Source: Chitinophaga sancti (GTDB lineage: Bacteria > Bacteroidota > Bacteroidia > Chitinophagales > Chitinophagaceae). From it: 64,000 nucleotides of DNA. The stretch covers positions 3,126,001 to 3,190,000 of the forward strand of contig NZ_CP139247.1 in NCBI RefSeq assembly GCF_034087045.1, written 5' to 3'. Position numbers and translations under genes: made by a program. The notes beneath the pieces are model-generated. The model saw only the letters and a program-made list of their open reading frames with translations, was not told where the DNA came from and did no database searches. Shown here in pieces: positions 32,571 to 41,324 of this stretch (the first letter of the stretch is position 1; each line of letters starts with the position of its first letter).

Positions 32571-33936
32571 AAACGGAAGAATCATTACAGCTGCCGATGA
32601 TTACGTGGCTGATATTTTTATAGAAGGAGAAGTGATCACTGCAATCGGAAAGAACCTACCCATCACTGCTACCCGGCAAATAGACGCCAGCGGCAAACTT
32701 ATATTCCCCGGTGGTATCGACCCGCATGTCCATCTGGCTATGCCTTTCATGGGTACATTTTCCAGCGATACCCATGAAACAGGTACCCGGGCAGCTTTAT
32801 TCGGCGGTACCACCACCGTCATTGATTTTGTATTACAAACCCAGGGCCATTCACTCAAAGAAGCCCTGGATGACTGGAACAGCCGCGCACGCGGCACCGC
32901 TGTAGGTGATTATAGTTTCCACATGGCAGTTACTGATTTCAATGAAAATACAAAAGCCGAAATAAGAACCATGATCGAGGAAGAAGGCATCACCTCCTTC
33001 AAAACTTTCATGGCCTACAAAGGTGCCTTAATGATAGACGACCGGCAGATGGTTGCACTCATGCAGGAAGTAAAAAAACATGGAGGCATGGTAACCGTAC
33101 ACGCCACCAATGGAGACATGATCGATTACCTTGTAGCACAGAACAGGGCGAACGGCAATCTATCTCCAAGATATCATTACATCTCACAACCAGAAGTAAC
33201 AGAAGCAGAGGCTTCCGGCCGCTTTGCAGATATTGCTAATTATACCGGTTGCCCCGGATATATTGTACACCTTACCTGCGAAGGCGCTTTGAATGCAGTA
33301 CGCAATGCAACCCGGCGTAACCAGCATGTATTTGTAGAAACCTGTATTCAATATTTAGTATTGGATAGATCATATTATGAAAGAGGATTTGAAAGTGCGA
33401 AGTGGGTGATGAGTCCTCCACTGAGAGAACCCAAGGATCAGGCAACCCTCTGGGCGGGTATCAACCAGGGCCTGGTAAATGTAGTAGCGACAGATCATTG
33501 CCCTTTTATGTGGAGCCAAAAGCTCATGGGAAAAGATGATTTCTCAAAGATCCCCAATGGTCATCCGGCGATAGAGAACAGGATGGAATTATTATATAGT
33601 GAAGGTGTGCATGAAAAAAAAATCACACTGAACAAATTTGTAGAAGTAGCCTGTACAAACCCTGCTAAGATCTTTGGGATGTTTCCCCGTAAGGGAACAA
33701 TCGGTATAGGCAGCGATGCTGATATCGTCATCTTTGACCCGACTGAAGAACACGTATTATCAGTCAGTACCCACCACATGAATGTGGATTACTCCGGTTA
33801 CGAAGGCTGGCCTGTTACGGGCAAAGTAAAGACTGTATTACTGCGTGGCCAGGTCGCAATAGAGAATGGCGATTGTTTGTTACCCAAAGGCGCCGGGCAG
33901 TTTATCCACCGAAATAAAGTTAATGGCATTATCTAA
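32554..33936 (+). CDS. hydA: Dihydropyrimidinase (D-hydantoinase family)
   Basis: A 460-residue cyclic amidohydrolase. Metal-binding residues are visible in GGIDPHVHLAMP (HxH near 59-61), the lysine-bearing SFKTFMAYKG near 150, HATNGDMIDYL, IVHLTCEGAL and VATDHCPF. The enzyme opens 5,6-dihydrouracil to N-carbamoyl-beta-alanine (or the thymine analogue) with a binuclear zinc centre in the cytoplasm. Length is normal. Its ATG overlaps the stop of the duplicated permease tail, so initiation may be coupled to translation of that tail. It is followed after 18 bases by beta-ureidopropionase. Confidence 0.93.
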   Translation: MSLLIKNGRIITAADDYVADIFIEGEVITAIGKNLPITATRQIDASGKLIFPGGIDPHVHLAMPFMGTFSSDTHETGTRAALFGGTTTVIDFVLQTQGHSLKEALDDWNSRARGTAVGDYSFHMAVTDFNENTKAEIRTMIEEEGITSFKTFMAYKGALMIDDRQMVALMQEVKKHGGMVTVHATNGDMIDYLVAQNRANGNLSPRYHYISQPEVTEAEASGRFADIANYTGCPGYIVHLTCEGALNAVRNATRRNQHVFVETCIQYLVLDRSYYERGFESAKWVMSPPLREPKDQATLWAGINQGLVNVVATDHCPFMWSQKLMGKDDFSKIPNGHPAIENRMELLYSEGVHEKKITLNKFVEVACTNPAKIFGMFPRKGTIGIGSDADIVIFDPTEEHVLSVSTHHMNVDYSGYEGWPVTGKVKTVLLRGQVAIENGDCLLPKGAGQFIHRNKVNGII

Positions 33937-33954
33937 CCAAAATCATAGAATCGC

Positions 33955-34821
33955 ATGTCACGTATTATTAAATCAGGGTTAATCCAGATGAGTTTACCGA
34001 AAACGGAAGGCGAAGGTACGATTGAAGAAATCAAAGAGGCGATGTTTCAAAAGCATGTGCCACTTATAGAAGCTGCCGGAGAGCAGGGAGTACAGATCCT
34101 TTGTTTGCAGGAGATTTTTAATACACCTTATTTCTGTCCAGGTCAGAACAGTGATTGGTATCAATCTGCCGAACCAGTACCTGGGCCGACTACAGAGCGA
34201 ATGGCAGCCTATGCAGCAAAATATAATATGGTGATCATTGTGCCGGTGTATGAAAAGGAGCAGGCAGGCGTACTATACAACACCGCAGCGATCATAGATG
34301 CAGATGGGAAATATTTAGGGAAATATAGAAAGAATCATATACCACATACATCTGGTTTTTGGGAGAAGTTCTTTTTCAAGCCCGGAAATTTAGGATATCC
34401 TGTGTTTCAGACGCGCTATGCGAAGGTGGGGATCTACATTTGTTATGATCGTCATTTCCCGGATGGGGCAAGGGTATTGGGGTTGAATGGAGCAGAGATC
34501 GTATACAATCCATCTGCAACGGTAGCAGGGCTTTCTCAATACCTCTGGAAACTGGAACAGCCTGCGCATGCAGCGGCCAATGGGTATTTTATGGGATGCA
34601 TCAATAGGGTAGGTGAAGAGAAGCCGTGGAATTTAGGGAGGTTTTATGGGTCTTCTTATTTCGTGGATCCTCGTGGGCAGATATTTGCACAGGCTTCAGA
34701 AGATAAGGATGAATTGCTGGTGGCAGAGTTTGATTTGGGGATGATTGATGAGGTGCGGAGTGTATGGCAGTTTTTCAGGGATAGAAGGCCGGAGACGTAT
34801 GGCAAGCTTACAGAGTTGTAG
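33955..34821 (+). CDS. Beta-ureidopropionase / N-carbamoyl amidase (nitrilase superfamily)
   Basis: A 288-residue carbon-nitrogen hydrolase. The catalytic triad is in LCLQEIFNTPYFCP (Glu), GKYRKNHIPH (Lys) and GIYICYDRHFPDG (Cys). Size and the CYDRHFP context fit N-carbamoyl-beta-alanine amidohydrolase, which releases beta-alanine, CO2 and ammonia, though putrescine-pathway amidases are close relatives; the operon decides for the former. Its final codons (YGKLTEL, stop) start a 61-base tandem array that fills the gap to preT. Confidence 0.9.
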   Translation: MSRIIKSGLIQMSLPKTEGEGTIEEIKEAMFQKHVPLIEAAGEQGVQILCLQEIFNTPYFCPGQNSDWYQSAEPVPGPTTERMAAYAAKYNMVIIVPVYEKEQAGVLYNTAAIIDADGKYLGKYRKNHIPHTSGFWEKFFFKPGNLGYPVFQTRYAKVGIYICYDRHFPDGARVLGLNGAEIVYNPSATVAGLSQYLWKLEQPAHAAANGYFMGCINRVGEEKPWNLGRFYGSSYFVDPRGQIFAQASEDKDELLVAEFDLGMIDEVRSVWQFFRDRRPETYGKLTEL

Positions 34822-35098
34822 AATATTGTTATGGCTATTCGTAATACCGGTTGAGGCATATGGCAAGCTTACAGAGTTGTAGATCATAGTAATGGCTATT
34901 CGTAATACCGGTTGAGGCATATGGCAAGCTTACAGAGTTGTAGAATATTGTTATGGCTATTCGTAATACCGGCTGAGGCATATGGCAAGCTTACAGAGTT
35001 GTAGATCATAGTAATGGCTATTCGTAATACCATCTGAGACATGTGTCAAGCTTACTGAACTATAAATTATTCTTATGTCTCTTCGTAATAACAGGTTG
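34798..35098 (+). repeat. Five-unit 61-base tandem array spanning the stop/start junction before preT
   Basis: Units begin at 34798, 34859, 34920, 34981 and 35042. Each contains the end of the upstream gene (YGKLTEL and stop), a 9-base spacer and an ATG followed by variants of the preT start (MAIRNTG then TGA in units 1 and 2, MSLRNNRLT in the real one). The ATGs are at 34831, 34892, 34953, 35014 and 35075. Spacers alternate AATATTGTT, ATCATAGTA, AATATTGTT, ATCATAGTA. The fifth unit is the real start and is the most diverged. Confidence 0.95.
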
Positions 35099-36397
35099 AC
35101 CACCGAAGAATACAATGCGCATTTCAGCGACATCCACCCTCCATTTGAAATTCACAGTGCTGCGCTGGTAGAGGCAAACCGCTGCCTGTTCTGCTATGAT
35201 GCGCCGTGTACGAAAAGTTGTCCGACCAGTATCGATGTACCCAAATTTATAAAGCAGATTACAACAGAAAATCTGAAAGGAGCGGCATATACCATCCTAT
35301 CTGCCAATATCATGGGGGGAGGATGCTCAAAAGTATGTCCTGTAGAAAAGTTGTGCGAAGGTGCCTGTGTATACAATCTCCTGGAAGAAGAGGCTATCCC
35401 GATTGCAAAATTACAACGCTATGCCACAGAACGGGCTATCCGGGAGAAATGGCCATTGTTTACCCGGCAGCCCTCCAATGGAAAAAAAGTGGCAGTGATT
35501 GGCGCAGGTCCTGCGGGATTGAGTTGCGCACATGCCTTGTCGAGAGAGGGGGTAGATGTAACAATTTACGAAAAGGAAAGCAAGGGTGGAGGGTTGATGA
35601 CGTACGGGATTGCGGCTTATAAAGTAACACCACAGTTCTGTCAGGAAGAAGTAGATTATATCACTTCATTAGGCGGTATCAATGTGCTATACAATATGCA
35701 ACTTGGCAAAGATGTATTATTAGAAACATTACAACAGCAATTTGACGCCGTATACCTCGCATATGGTGTAGGGCTGGCAAGACAGTTATCGATAGCTGGT
35801 GAGCAATTAGATGGTGTGGTAGATGCAATTCATTTCATCTATGAGATCCGTACAAAGGGCTATCCTGAAGTGCCGGTAGGTGAATCTGTAGCTGTGATTG
35901 GTATGGGCATGACAGCTATTGATGCGGCTACGCAGGCAAAAAGATTAGGTGCAAAAGAAGTGACTCTTGTATATAGAAGAACCGAAGCAGAAATGCCTTG
36001 TACCGAAGCAGAATTAAATATCGCAAAACTGGATGGATGTAATATTATCTGGTTGGCAGCGCCAAAAGAAATTACAGGAGAGAATGGGCAGGTGAAACAA
36101 TTAGTATGTGAAATGATGCGGTTAGATGAAAGGAAATTACCGGTGGGTACAGGAGAGTTGATTACACTAAATGTAGATATGGTGATTAAGGCAACGGGGC
36201 AGTTGCCCTATACAATGGCATCTCCGCAGATAGATAATGATCATGGTAGAGTATTGATCAATGAACATGCTGCTACTAGTTTGCCTGGGGTGTTTGCAGG
36301 AGGAGATTGTGTGAATGGGGGGAAGGAGGTGGTAGATGCGGTGCAGGCCGGGAAGGAAGGAGCGAAGGCAATATTGCAATACCTGATTGGTGAATAG
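35075..36397 (+). CDS. preT: Dihydropyrimidine dehydrogenase, NAD(P)H/FAD subunit PreT
   Basis: A 440-residue flavoprotein related to the small subunit of glutamate synthase. The N-terminal region carries iron-sulfur ligands (CLFCYDAPCTKSCP and CSKVCPVEKLCEGAC), followed by the FAD motif GAGPAGLSCAHAL near 144 and a second Rossmann motif VIGMGMTAIDAATQAKRLGA near 274 for NAD(P)H. PreT passes electrons to PreA, which reduces uracil or thymine to the dihydro form. Length agrees with E. coli PreT. ATG 35075 is supported by the family N-terminus; four decoy ATGs precede it in the tandem array. Confidence 0.94.
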   Translation: MSLRNNRLTTEEYNAHFSDIHPPFEIHSAALVEANRCLFCYDAPCTKSCPTSIDVPKFIKQITTENLKGAAYTILSANIMGGGCSKVCPVEKLCEGACVYNLLEEEAIPIAKLQRYATERAIREKWPLFTRQPSNGKKVAVIGAGPAGLSCAHALSREGVDVTIYEKESKGGGLMTYGIAAYKVTPQFCQEEVDYITSLGGINVLYNMQLGKDVLLETLQQQFDAVYLAYGVGLARQLSIAGEQLDGVVDAIHFIYEIRTKGYPEVPVGESVAVIGMGMTAIDAATQAKRLGAKEVTLVYRRTEAEMPCTEAELNIAKLDGCNIIWLAAPKEITGENGQVKQLVCEMMRLDERKLPVGTGELITLNVDMVIKATGQLPYTMASPQIDNDHGRVLINEHAATSLPGVFAGGDCVNGGKEVVDAVQAGKEGAKAILQYLIGE

Positions 36398-36400
36398 CGT

Positions 36401-36650
36401 ATTGTTTTACCTGTTCTAAACAATAAACCATGATTGCCGATACGCAATACTCCTTATTGTTTACCTGTTCTAAAAAAACAGACTATGATCGCAGGAAAGA
36501 AAAACTCCTTATTGTTTACCTGTTCTAAACAATAAACCATGATTGCGGATACGCAATACTCCTTATTGTTTACCTGTTCTAAAAAAACAGACCATGATCG
36601 CCGATACGCAAAACTCTTTATTGTTTTATCTGTTTCAAAATTAACTTATG
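36401..36650 (+). repeat. Five-unit ~55-base tandem array before preA, each unit with an ATG
   Basis: ATTGTTT(T)ACCTGTTCTAAA recurs at 36401, 36456, 36511, 36565 and 36620. Each unit has an ATG 28-29 bases later (36430, 36485, 36539, 36594 and the true preA start 36648). Units alternate in type: one and three carry CAATAAACCATGATTGC, two and four AAAACAGACNATGATCGC. The decoy frames begin MIADTQ or MIAG against MADLS of PreA. Confidence 0.92.
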
Positions 36651-37916
36651 GCAGACCTTTCAACCAATTTTTTAGGCATCAAATCCCCCAACCCTTTCTG
36701 GCTGGCAAGCGCGCCCCCAACAGATAAACAGGTAAATGTCCTCCGCGCCTTTGAAGCCGGTTGGGGTGGTGTCGTATGGAAAACCCTCGGCAGCCAGGTA
36801 AAAAACGTCTCCTCCCGATATTCCTCCATAGATTACAATGGCAATCGTATAATGGGCATGAATAACATTGAACTGATCAGTGACCGCCCGCTGGACCTCA
36901 ATCTAAAAGAAATTAAAGAATGCATCCGCTTATTCCCCGACAGGGCTATGGTTGTATCTCTCATGGCAGACAACAACAAAGACAGCTGGCATGAATTAAT
37001 CAAAAAAGTTGAAGACACCGGCGCCCACGGATTAGAATTAAACTTTGGCTGTCCCCACGGTATGACAGAACGTGGCATGGGAGCTGCCGTAGGCCAGGAC
37101 CCTGAAATAGCAAAAATGGTCGTAGAGTGGGTCATGGAAGCCGCCCATATCCCCGTAATTACAAAACTAACCCCCAATGTACATTCAGTGGTACCCACGG
37201 GAAAAGCAGCAGTAGCCGGCGGTACGAATGCATTGTCACTCATTAATACCATTCAGTCTGTAACAGGTGTAGACTTAGACACCTTCGTTCCCAATCCAAA
37301 TGTAGGCGGCCGATCTACTTTCGGTGGTTATTGTGGCCCGGCGGTGAAACCAATCGCATTAAAGTTTTTAACGACGATCAGTCAGGACCCGATTACTTCA
37401 AAAGTACCCATTTCTGGTATTGGGGGTATCAGTACCTGGCGGGATGCAGTGGAGTTTATGCTCCTAGGCGCCACCAGCTTACAGGTGTGCACAGCCGCTA
37501 TGCGGTATGGATTTAGAATTATTGAGGACCTCTGTGAAGGATTAAATAACTGGATGGATGAAAAAGGATTTGCCACCATTTATGATTTCATTGGAAAGTC
37601 AGTACCCACTTTGACGCAATGGGAGGAACTGGATATCAATTATCATATTGTTGCGAATATCAATCAGGATAAATGTATCCATTGTGGATTGTGCTATATC
37701 AGTTGTGAAGATGGTTCGCATCAGGCAATTAGTTTATCATATGGCAATCCCTATAATACATACGCTATTAAAGAAGATGAATGTGTGGGCTGTAATCTGT
37801 GTAAGTTGGTATGCCCGGTAGATGACTGTATCACGATGAAAGAACAGCGCCGGGGCGATGAGTATCTTAATTGGAAAGAGTTTCAGCGCCGGGGACTACC
37901 ATTGAATGATCATTGA
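36648..37916 (+). CDS. preA: Dihydropyrimidine dehydrogenase, catalytic FMN subunit PreA
   Basis: A 422-residue protein. A dihydroorotate-dehydrogenase-like TIM barrel binds FMN, and the loop LELNFGCPHGMTERGMG near residue 129 carries the general-acid cysteine of dihydropyrimidine dehydrogenases. The C-terminus holds two 4Fe-4S motifs, CIHCGLCYISC and CVGCNLCKLVCP, that receive electrons from PreT. It reduces uracil and thymine to the 5,6-dihydro compounds, the first step of the pathway encoded here. Length matches E. coli PreA (about 411) with a small extension. It is the last gene of the operon; no strong terminator follows. Confidence 0.95.
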   Translation: MADLSTNFLGIKSPNPFWLASAPPTDKQVNVLRAFEAGWGGVVWKTLGSQVKNVSSRYSSIDYNGNRIMGMNNIELISDRPLDLNLKEIKECIRLFPDRAMVVSLMADNNKDSWHELIKKVEDTGAHGLELNFGCPHGMTERGMGAAVGQDPEIAKMVVEWVMEAAHIPVITKLTPNVHSVVPTGKAAVAGGTNALSLINTIQSVTGVDLDTFVPNPNVGGRSTFGGYCGPAVKPIALKFLTTISQDPITSKVPISGIGGISTWRDAVEFMLLGATSLQVCTAAMRYGFRIIEDLCEGLNNWMDEKGFATIYDFIGKSVPTLTQWEELDINYHIVANINQDKCIHCGLCYISCEDGSHQAISLSYGNPYNTYAIKEDECVGCNLCKLVCPVDDCITMKEQRRGDEYLNWKEFQRRGLPLNDH

Positions 37917-38143
37917 TAAATAACGCTACCTGATGCAAACCCACCTCGATTCATTTTTATCTGGCAAATGAGAGTAGTTTGAAAACTTTGCCTACGCCCT
38001 TATCCGGTAGATGCAATTAATGCAACTCCTTTACCTACACCACCTGTTTATTACCCTTTATAAATCCGCACCTAAATTGTTGCGCTGACCTGATAATATG
38101 GAAGATCCATCCCTGAAAAATAAGATTTCCCTTTAAAAAATAG
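37917..38143. other. Gene-free stretch after the pyrimidine operon
   Basis: Stop codons occur in all frames and no repeat or strong hairpin is visible. Near the end, AAAATAG and CTATTTT (around 38137-38155) can form a weak stem, the only candidate for ending the operon. I see nothing else. Confidence 0.5.
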
Positions 38144-38220
38144 ATTTTACTATTTTTAAGCCGAACTACATTCAAAACACTCTTCAGCTATGCTGCAGAG
38201 AACAATGTGGAAGTGATCGT

Positions 38221-38442
38221 GGACAAGGAATTCATTTGTTTGACATCAGAAGATGGAGAACTGCTGAGAATGTGATGCCTGGTCCAATTAAGGGTATGAC
38301 CTATGTGAAAGACGGCGTGCTGACCACCGTTGTGAATAATAGTTTTGTACGTGCGTTTAACCCGGAACGTGACTACCTGTGGGCGATTTCACAACAGGAG
38401 ATTATCCTGAATCCTAATCTGACACAAAATCCCAACTGGTAA
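38221..38442 (+). pseudogene. SusD/RagB family lipoprotein, C-terminal remnant
   Basis: The frame reads GIHLFDIRRWRTAENVMPGP and closes with FNPERDYLWAISQQEIILNP, NLTQNPNW, stop. The last part is the diagnostic SusD ending ('LWPIPQ.EI..NPNL.QNPGW'). Only about 74 of roughly 500-600 codons remain. Immediately upstream, another frame from 38144 reads TTFKTLFSYAAENNVEVIVD, which looks like coding sequence from a different gene joined to it. A deletion probably fused two remnants and removed most of a Sus locus. The sulfatase begins 15 bases after this stop, as usual for a polysaccharide utilisation locus. Confidence 0.85.
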
Positions 38443-38457
38443 TTTTAAAATGAGAGT

Positions 38458-40167
38458 ATGCATAGAAAAAAGCTAATTTTTAGTGCAGTGACTGTTTGTG
38501 CAGGTGTAGTGCTGTTGTTTTCTCTTGGAGGCTTTAAGAAAGCCGATCCACCCAAAAAGAAAATAAGACCGAATATTGTGGTGATCCTCGCTGATGATAT
38601 GGGTTTCTCGGATGTAGGTTGTTATGGTGGTGAGATCAATACACCGAATATCAATTACCTCGCAGAGAATGGGATCAGGTACACACAGTTTTACAATACA
38701 TCACGTTGTTGTCCTACCAGGGCATCGTTGCTGACAGGGTTGTACAATCATCAGGCAGGCATTGGTAAGATGACAGATGCGGAGGATGAGCCTGGCTATC
38801 TCGGTCATATTACGGAGAATGCAGTGACGCTTGCAGAGGTATTGAAAGCTGCAGGGTATCACACTGCCATGTCTGGCAAATGGCATGTATCCAATACGGA
38901 TGGTCAGCCTGATCCAAAAGAACAACTGAACTGGCTGAACCACCATACGACTTATCCTGCTTTTTCACCCATAGCGCAATATCCTACCAGCAGAGGGTTT
39001 GAGAAATTCTTTGGCACCATCTGGGGAGTTGTGGATTTCTATGATCCATTTAGCCTGGTAAGTGGTACTACACCCATCAAAGAAGTACCTAAAGATTATT
39101 ATCATACAGATGCGATTGCAGATACAGCGGTAGCTTACATCAAAGGGTATGCAGATGATGATAAACCATTTTTCCTGTACGTAGCGGAGAATGCGCCACA
39201 CTGGCCATTACATGCATTGCCGGAAGATATCGCGAAGTATAAGGATACTTATAAAGGAGGATGGGAAGCAGTGCGTGAAGCCCGTTATAAAAAAATGGTA
39301 AAACTGGGGCTGATTGATTCCGCAACTACTAAATTGTCTCCACGATTTAAAGATGAGCAGAGTTGGGCGTCAAATCCTGACAAAGAATGGGATGCAGCAG
39401 CAATGGCTACGCATGCCGCGATGATTGACAGAATGGATCAGGGGATTGGCAGGATAATCAAAGCCTTGAAAGAGACGAATCAATTAGACAATACATTGAT
39501 CGTGTTCCTGAGTGATAATGGTGCGAGTGCAGAGATCTGTAATCACTATGGTCCTGGTTTTGACAGACCGAATGAAACACGTGATGGCAGGAAGATTGAG
39601 TATGCTGATAAGAAAGCGATGCCGGGACCTGAGACCACGTATTACAGCATAGGACCTCGTTGGGCGAATGTAGCGAATACGCCTTACCGTTACTGGAAAG
39701 CAGAGTCATTTGAAGGGGGAATTCATACACCGATGATTGCTTTCTGGCCAAAGGGCATCACTGCAAAGAAAGGTGGTTTTAGCAAACAGGTGGGGCATGT
39801 AATGGACTTTATGAATACATTCATTGAAATGGCAGGTGCTAAGTATCCTGCTAATTATAATGGTCATGCGATCCAGGCCGGTAATGGGGTGAGCCTGGTG
39901 CCTTCATTTAAAGGGCAGTTGGTGACAGGGCATGAGGAATTGTTCAATGAACATTTTGGTGCGAGATATGCGCGTGTGGGTAACTGGAAGTTGGTAAGTG
40001 CCAGTAATGATAGTACGTGGCATTTGTTCAATTTAGAAAAGGATAGGAGCGAGACAAATGATCTGGCTGCACAGGAGCCTTTACGGGTGAAGGAGCTGGA
40101 AGGATTGTGGAGAGAGTGGGCTAATACTCATAGTGTGTTGCCAAAGCCAACCCCAAAAAAGAAATAA
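38458..40167 (+). CDS. Exported sulfatase (formylglycine-dependent)
   Basis: A 569-residue enzyme with an N-terminal signal peptide (about 1-28). The sulfatase signature is SRCCPTRASLLTG near residue 82; the first cysteine of CCPTR is in the C-x-P-x-R position to be oxidised to formylglycine. Calcium ligands are in VVILADDMGFSDVGCYGG and VFLSDNGASAE. The length fits arylsulfatase A-like enzymes. Its substrate could be a sulfated glycan, given the SusD remnant just upstream, or an aryl or lipid sulfate. A sulfatase-maturing enzyme is not present in the window. Confidence 0.92.
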   Translation: MHRKKLIFSAVTVCAGVVLLFSLGGFKKADPPKKKIRPNIVVILADDMGFSDVGCYGGEINTPNINYLAENGIRYTQFYNTSRCCPTRASLLTGLYNHQAGIGKMTDAEDEPGYLGHITENAVTLAEVLKAAGYHTAMSGKWHVSNTDGQPDPKEQLNWLNHHTTYPAFSPIAQYPTSRGFEKFFGTIWGVVDFYDPFSLVSGTTPIKEVPKDYYHTDAIADTAVAYIKGYADDDKPFFLYVAENAPHWPLHALPEDIAKYKDTYKGGWEAVREARYKKMVKLGLIDSATTKLSPRFKDEQSWASNPDKEWDAAAMATHAAMIDRMDQGIGRIIKALKETNQLDNTLIVFLSDNGASAEICNHYGPGFDRPNETRDGRKIEYADKKAMPGPETTYYSIGPRWANVANTPYRYWKAESFEGGIHTPMIAFWPKGITAKKGGFSKQVGHVMDFMNTFIEMAGAKYPANYNGHAIQAGNGVSLVPSFKGQLVTGHEELFNEHFGARYARVGNWKLVSASNDSTWHLFNLEKDRSETNDLAAQEPLRVKELEGLWREWANTHSVLPKPTPKKK

Positions 40168-40201
40168 TGAAATAGTATTTGTAACTTAAAATAAGGGCAA
40201 T

Positions 40202-40238
40202 AAATGAAGGCAAATCTGAAACGGATTTGCCTTTATTT
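40202..40238 (+). terminator. Hairpin terminator after the sulfatase
   Basis: AAGGCAAATC pairs with GATTTGCCTT around a seven-base loop and is followed by TATTTATTT. It lies about 40 bases after the stop codon. Confidence 0.75.
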
Positions 40239-40368
40239 ATTTAATTAATTGATCAGAATAATTCGCTTATGATCAAGTTGATTATCTAATGGAACCCGCT
40301 TGTGGATTGGGTTTTGTTGGTTAGATTTGCGAAAATTAATTACTTTATTAAAACAAAAATTGTTTACA

Positions 40369-40848
40369 ATGATTTATGATGCAAATGCAATTGCTAATTG
40401 GTTTTTGGGACGTATTGATACAAATGCAGGAGATACGATATCCCATTTAAAATTGCAGAAATTAATCTACTACGCACAGGCATGGCATTTAGCTATTTAT
40501 GGCAAGCCACTGTTTAAAGAAAAAATAGAGTCATGGCCAAATGGACCTGTAGTTGCCAGTATTTATCGCAGATTCAAGGATATTCCCCGGGCTGCTGCCA
40601 TTGATTCGTTCAAGGATTGGACAAAGACAGACTTTTCTGCTGAAATAGAGGAGCTGCTGGAAGAGGTATATACTATTTATGGAGAACACTCTGCTGGCTA
40701 TTTACAAGAATTAACTAAAAGAGAGCTCCCGTGGAAAAAAGCACGAAAGGGATTGGATATGTTCGAAAAAGTAGATAAAGCAATTACCCATAAAGATATG
40801 ATTGACTACTATAAAAAAAGAATGAACAATGGGAAAAAAGCATCATAA
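40369..40848 (+). CDS. Panacea-domain antitoxin (DUF4065, SocA-like)
   Basis: A 159-residue protein with the Panacea/DUF4065 pattern: TISHLKLQKLIYYAQAWHLA near residue 25, then FKEKIESWPNGPVVASIYRR. This domain forms the neutralising part of many antitoxins and of SocA/GepA. The next gene starts inside its last codons (20-base overlap), the gene order antitoxin-then-toxin of type II modules. ATG at 40369 is chosen because the conserved domain starts there; an upstream in-frame GTG/TTG extension is unlikely. It is likely to repress its own operon, but no operator is obvious. The domain call is strong, the pairing inferred. Confidence 0.85.
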   Translation: MIYDANAIANWFLGRIDTNAGDTISHLKLQKLIYYAQAWHLAIYGKPLFKEKIESWPNGPVVASIYRRFKDIPRAAAIDSFKDWTKTDFSAEIEELLEEVYTIYGEHSAGYLQELTKRELPWKKARKGLDMFEKVDKAITHKDMIDYYKKRMNNGKKAS

Positions 40849-41296
40849 TAAAAGTATCATTCCAAAAAAAGAAGCCTCAGCTGCACAGCAGCCCGATGAA
40901 TTTTCTCAAATGAGTATGGAAGATTTTAATGGATGGAAATTGGAAGGGGATCGTGCGCATGTTATTGCCTCCATCAAATTCATTCAACATGATTTTCAAT
41001 GCTTTTCTGATTGGAGTAAACAGGATATGAAGACATTTTGGAATTTCATTAACAAATTGCATAAATATAATTGGAAAAACCTTTTAGCTACAGGAGGAAA
41101 AGTGGCAAAAACAGGTTTAGCACCAACAGTTATTCCGATATATAAATATCCTGATAACAGATTTCGCAGATCAATACAAAATTTAGTTGAAATGTTTGAA
41201 TTGCGAGTGGATAATACCAAGCGGGTTCATGGTTTTAGAGATGGACCTGTTTTTTTTATCTGCTGGCTGGATAAGAACCACCGGATTTGTGCATAA
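40829..41296 (+). CDS. Probable toxin partner of the Panacea antitoxin
   Basis: A 155-residue basic protein whose start lies 20 bases inside the antitoxin gene. I do not recognise a catalogued toxin domain. The C-terminal half has RRSIQNLVEMFELRVDNTKR, VHGFRDGPVFFICWLDKNHR, an ending resembling RelE/HigB-like and 'HGFR..VFYL.WLD..H..' families of unknown activity. The N-terminal 30 residues are polar and probably disordered. The overlap with an antitoxin-domain gene and the basic character support toxin function; the target is not known. Confidence 0.65.
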   Translation: MGKKHHNKSIIPKKEASAAQQPDEFSQMSMEDFNGWKLEGDRAHVIASIKFIQHDFQCFSDWSKQDMKTFWNFINKLHKYNWKNLLATGGKVAKTGLAPTVIPIYKYPDNRFRRSIQNLVEMFELRVDNTKRVHGFRDGPVFFICWLDKNHRICA

Positions 41297-41324
41297 CCCC
41301 CTCCGATATACATTTAGCCCCTTC

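Noticed and set aside
34656..34920. Minus-strand frames across the preT upstream array
   Set aside because: They arise from reading the 61-base repeats backwards; the repeated peptide pattern follows the array period.
34798..36650. CRISPR-like arrays
   Set aside because: Units are contiguous with no unique spacers, they contain parts of the neighbouring genes, and no cas genes are present.
36539..36727. 62-codon frame running from an array ATG into preA
   Set aside because: It is out of frame with preA and is explained by a decoy ATG in the tandem array.
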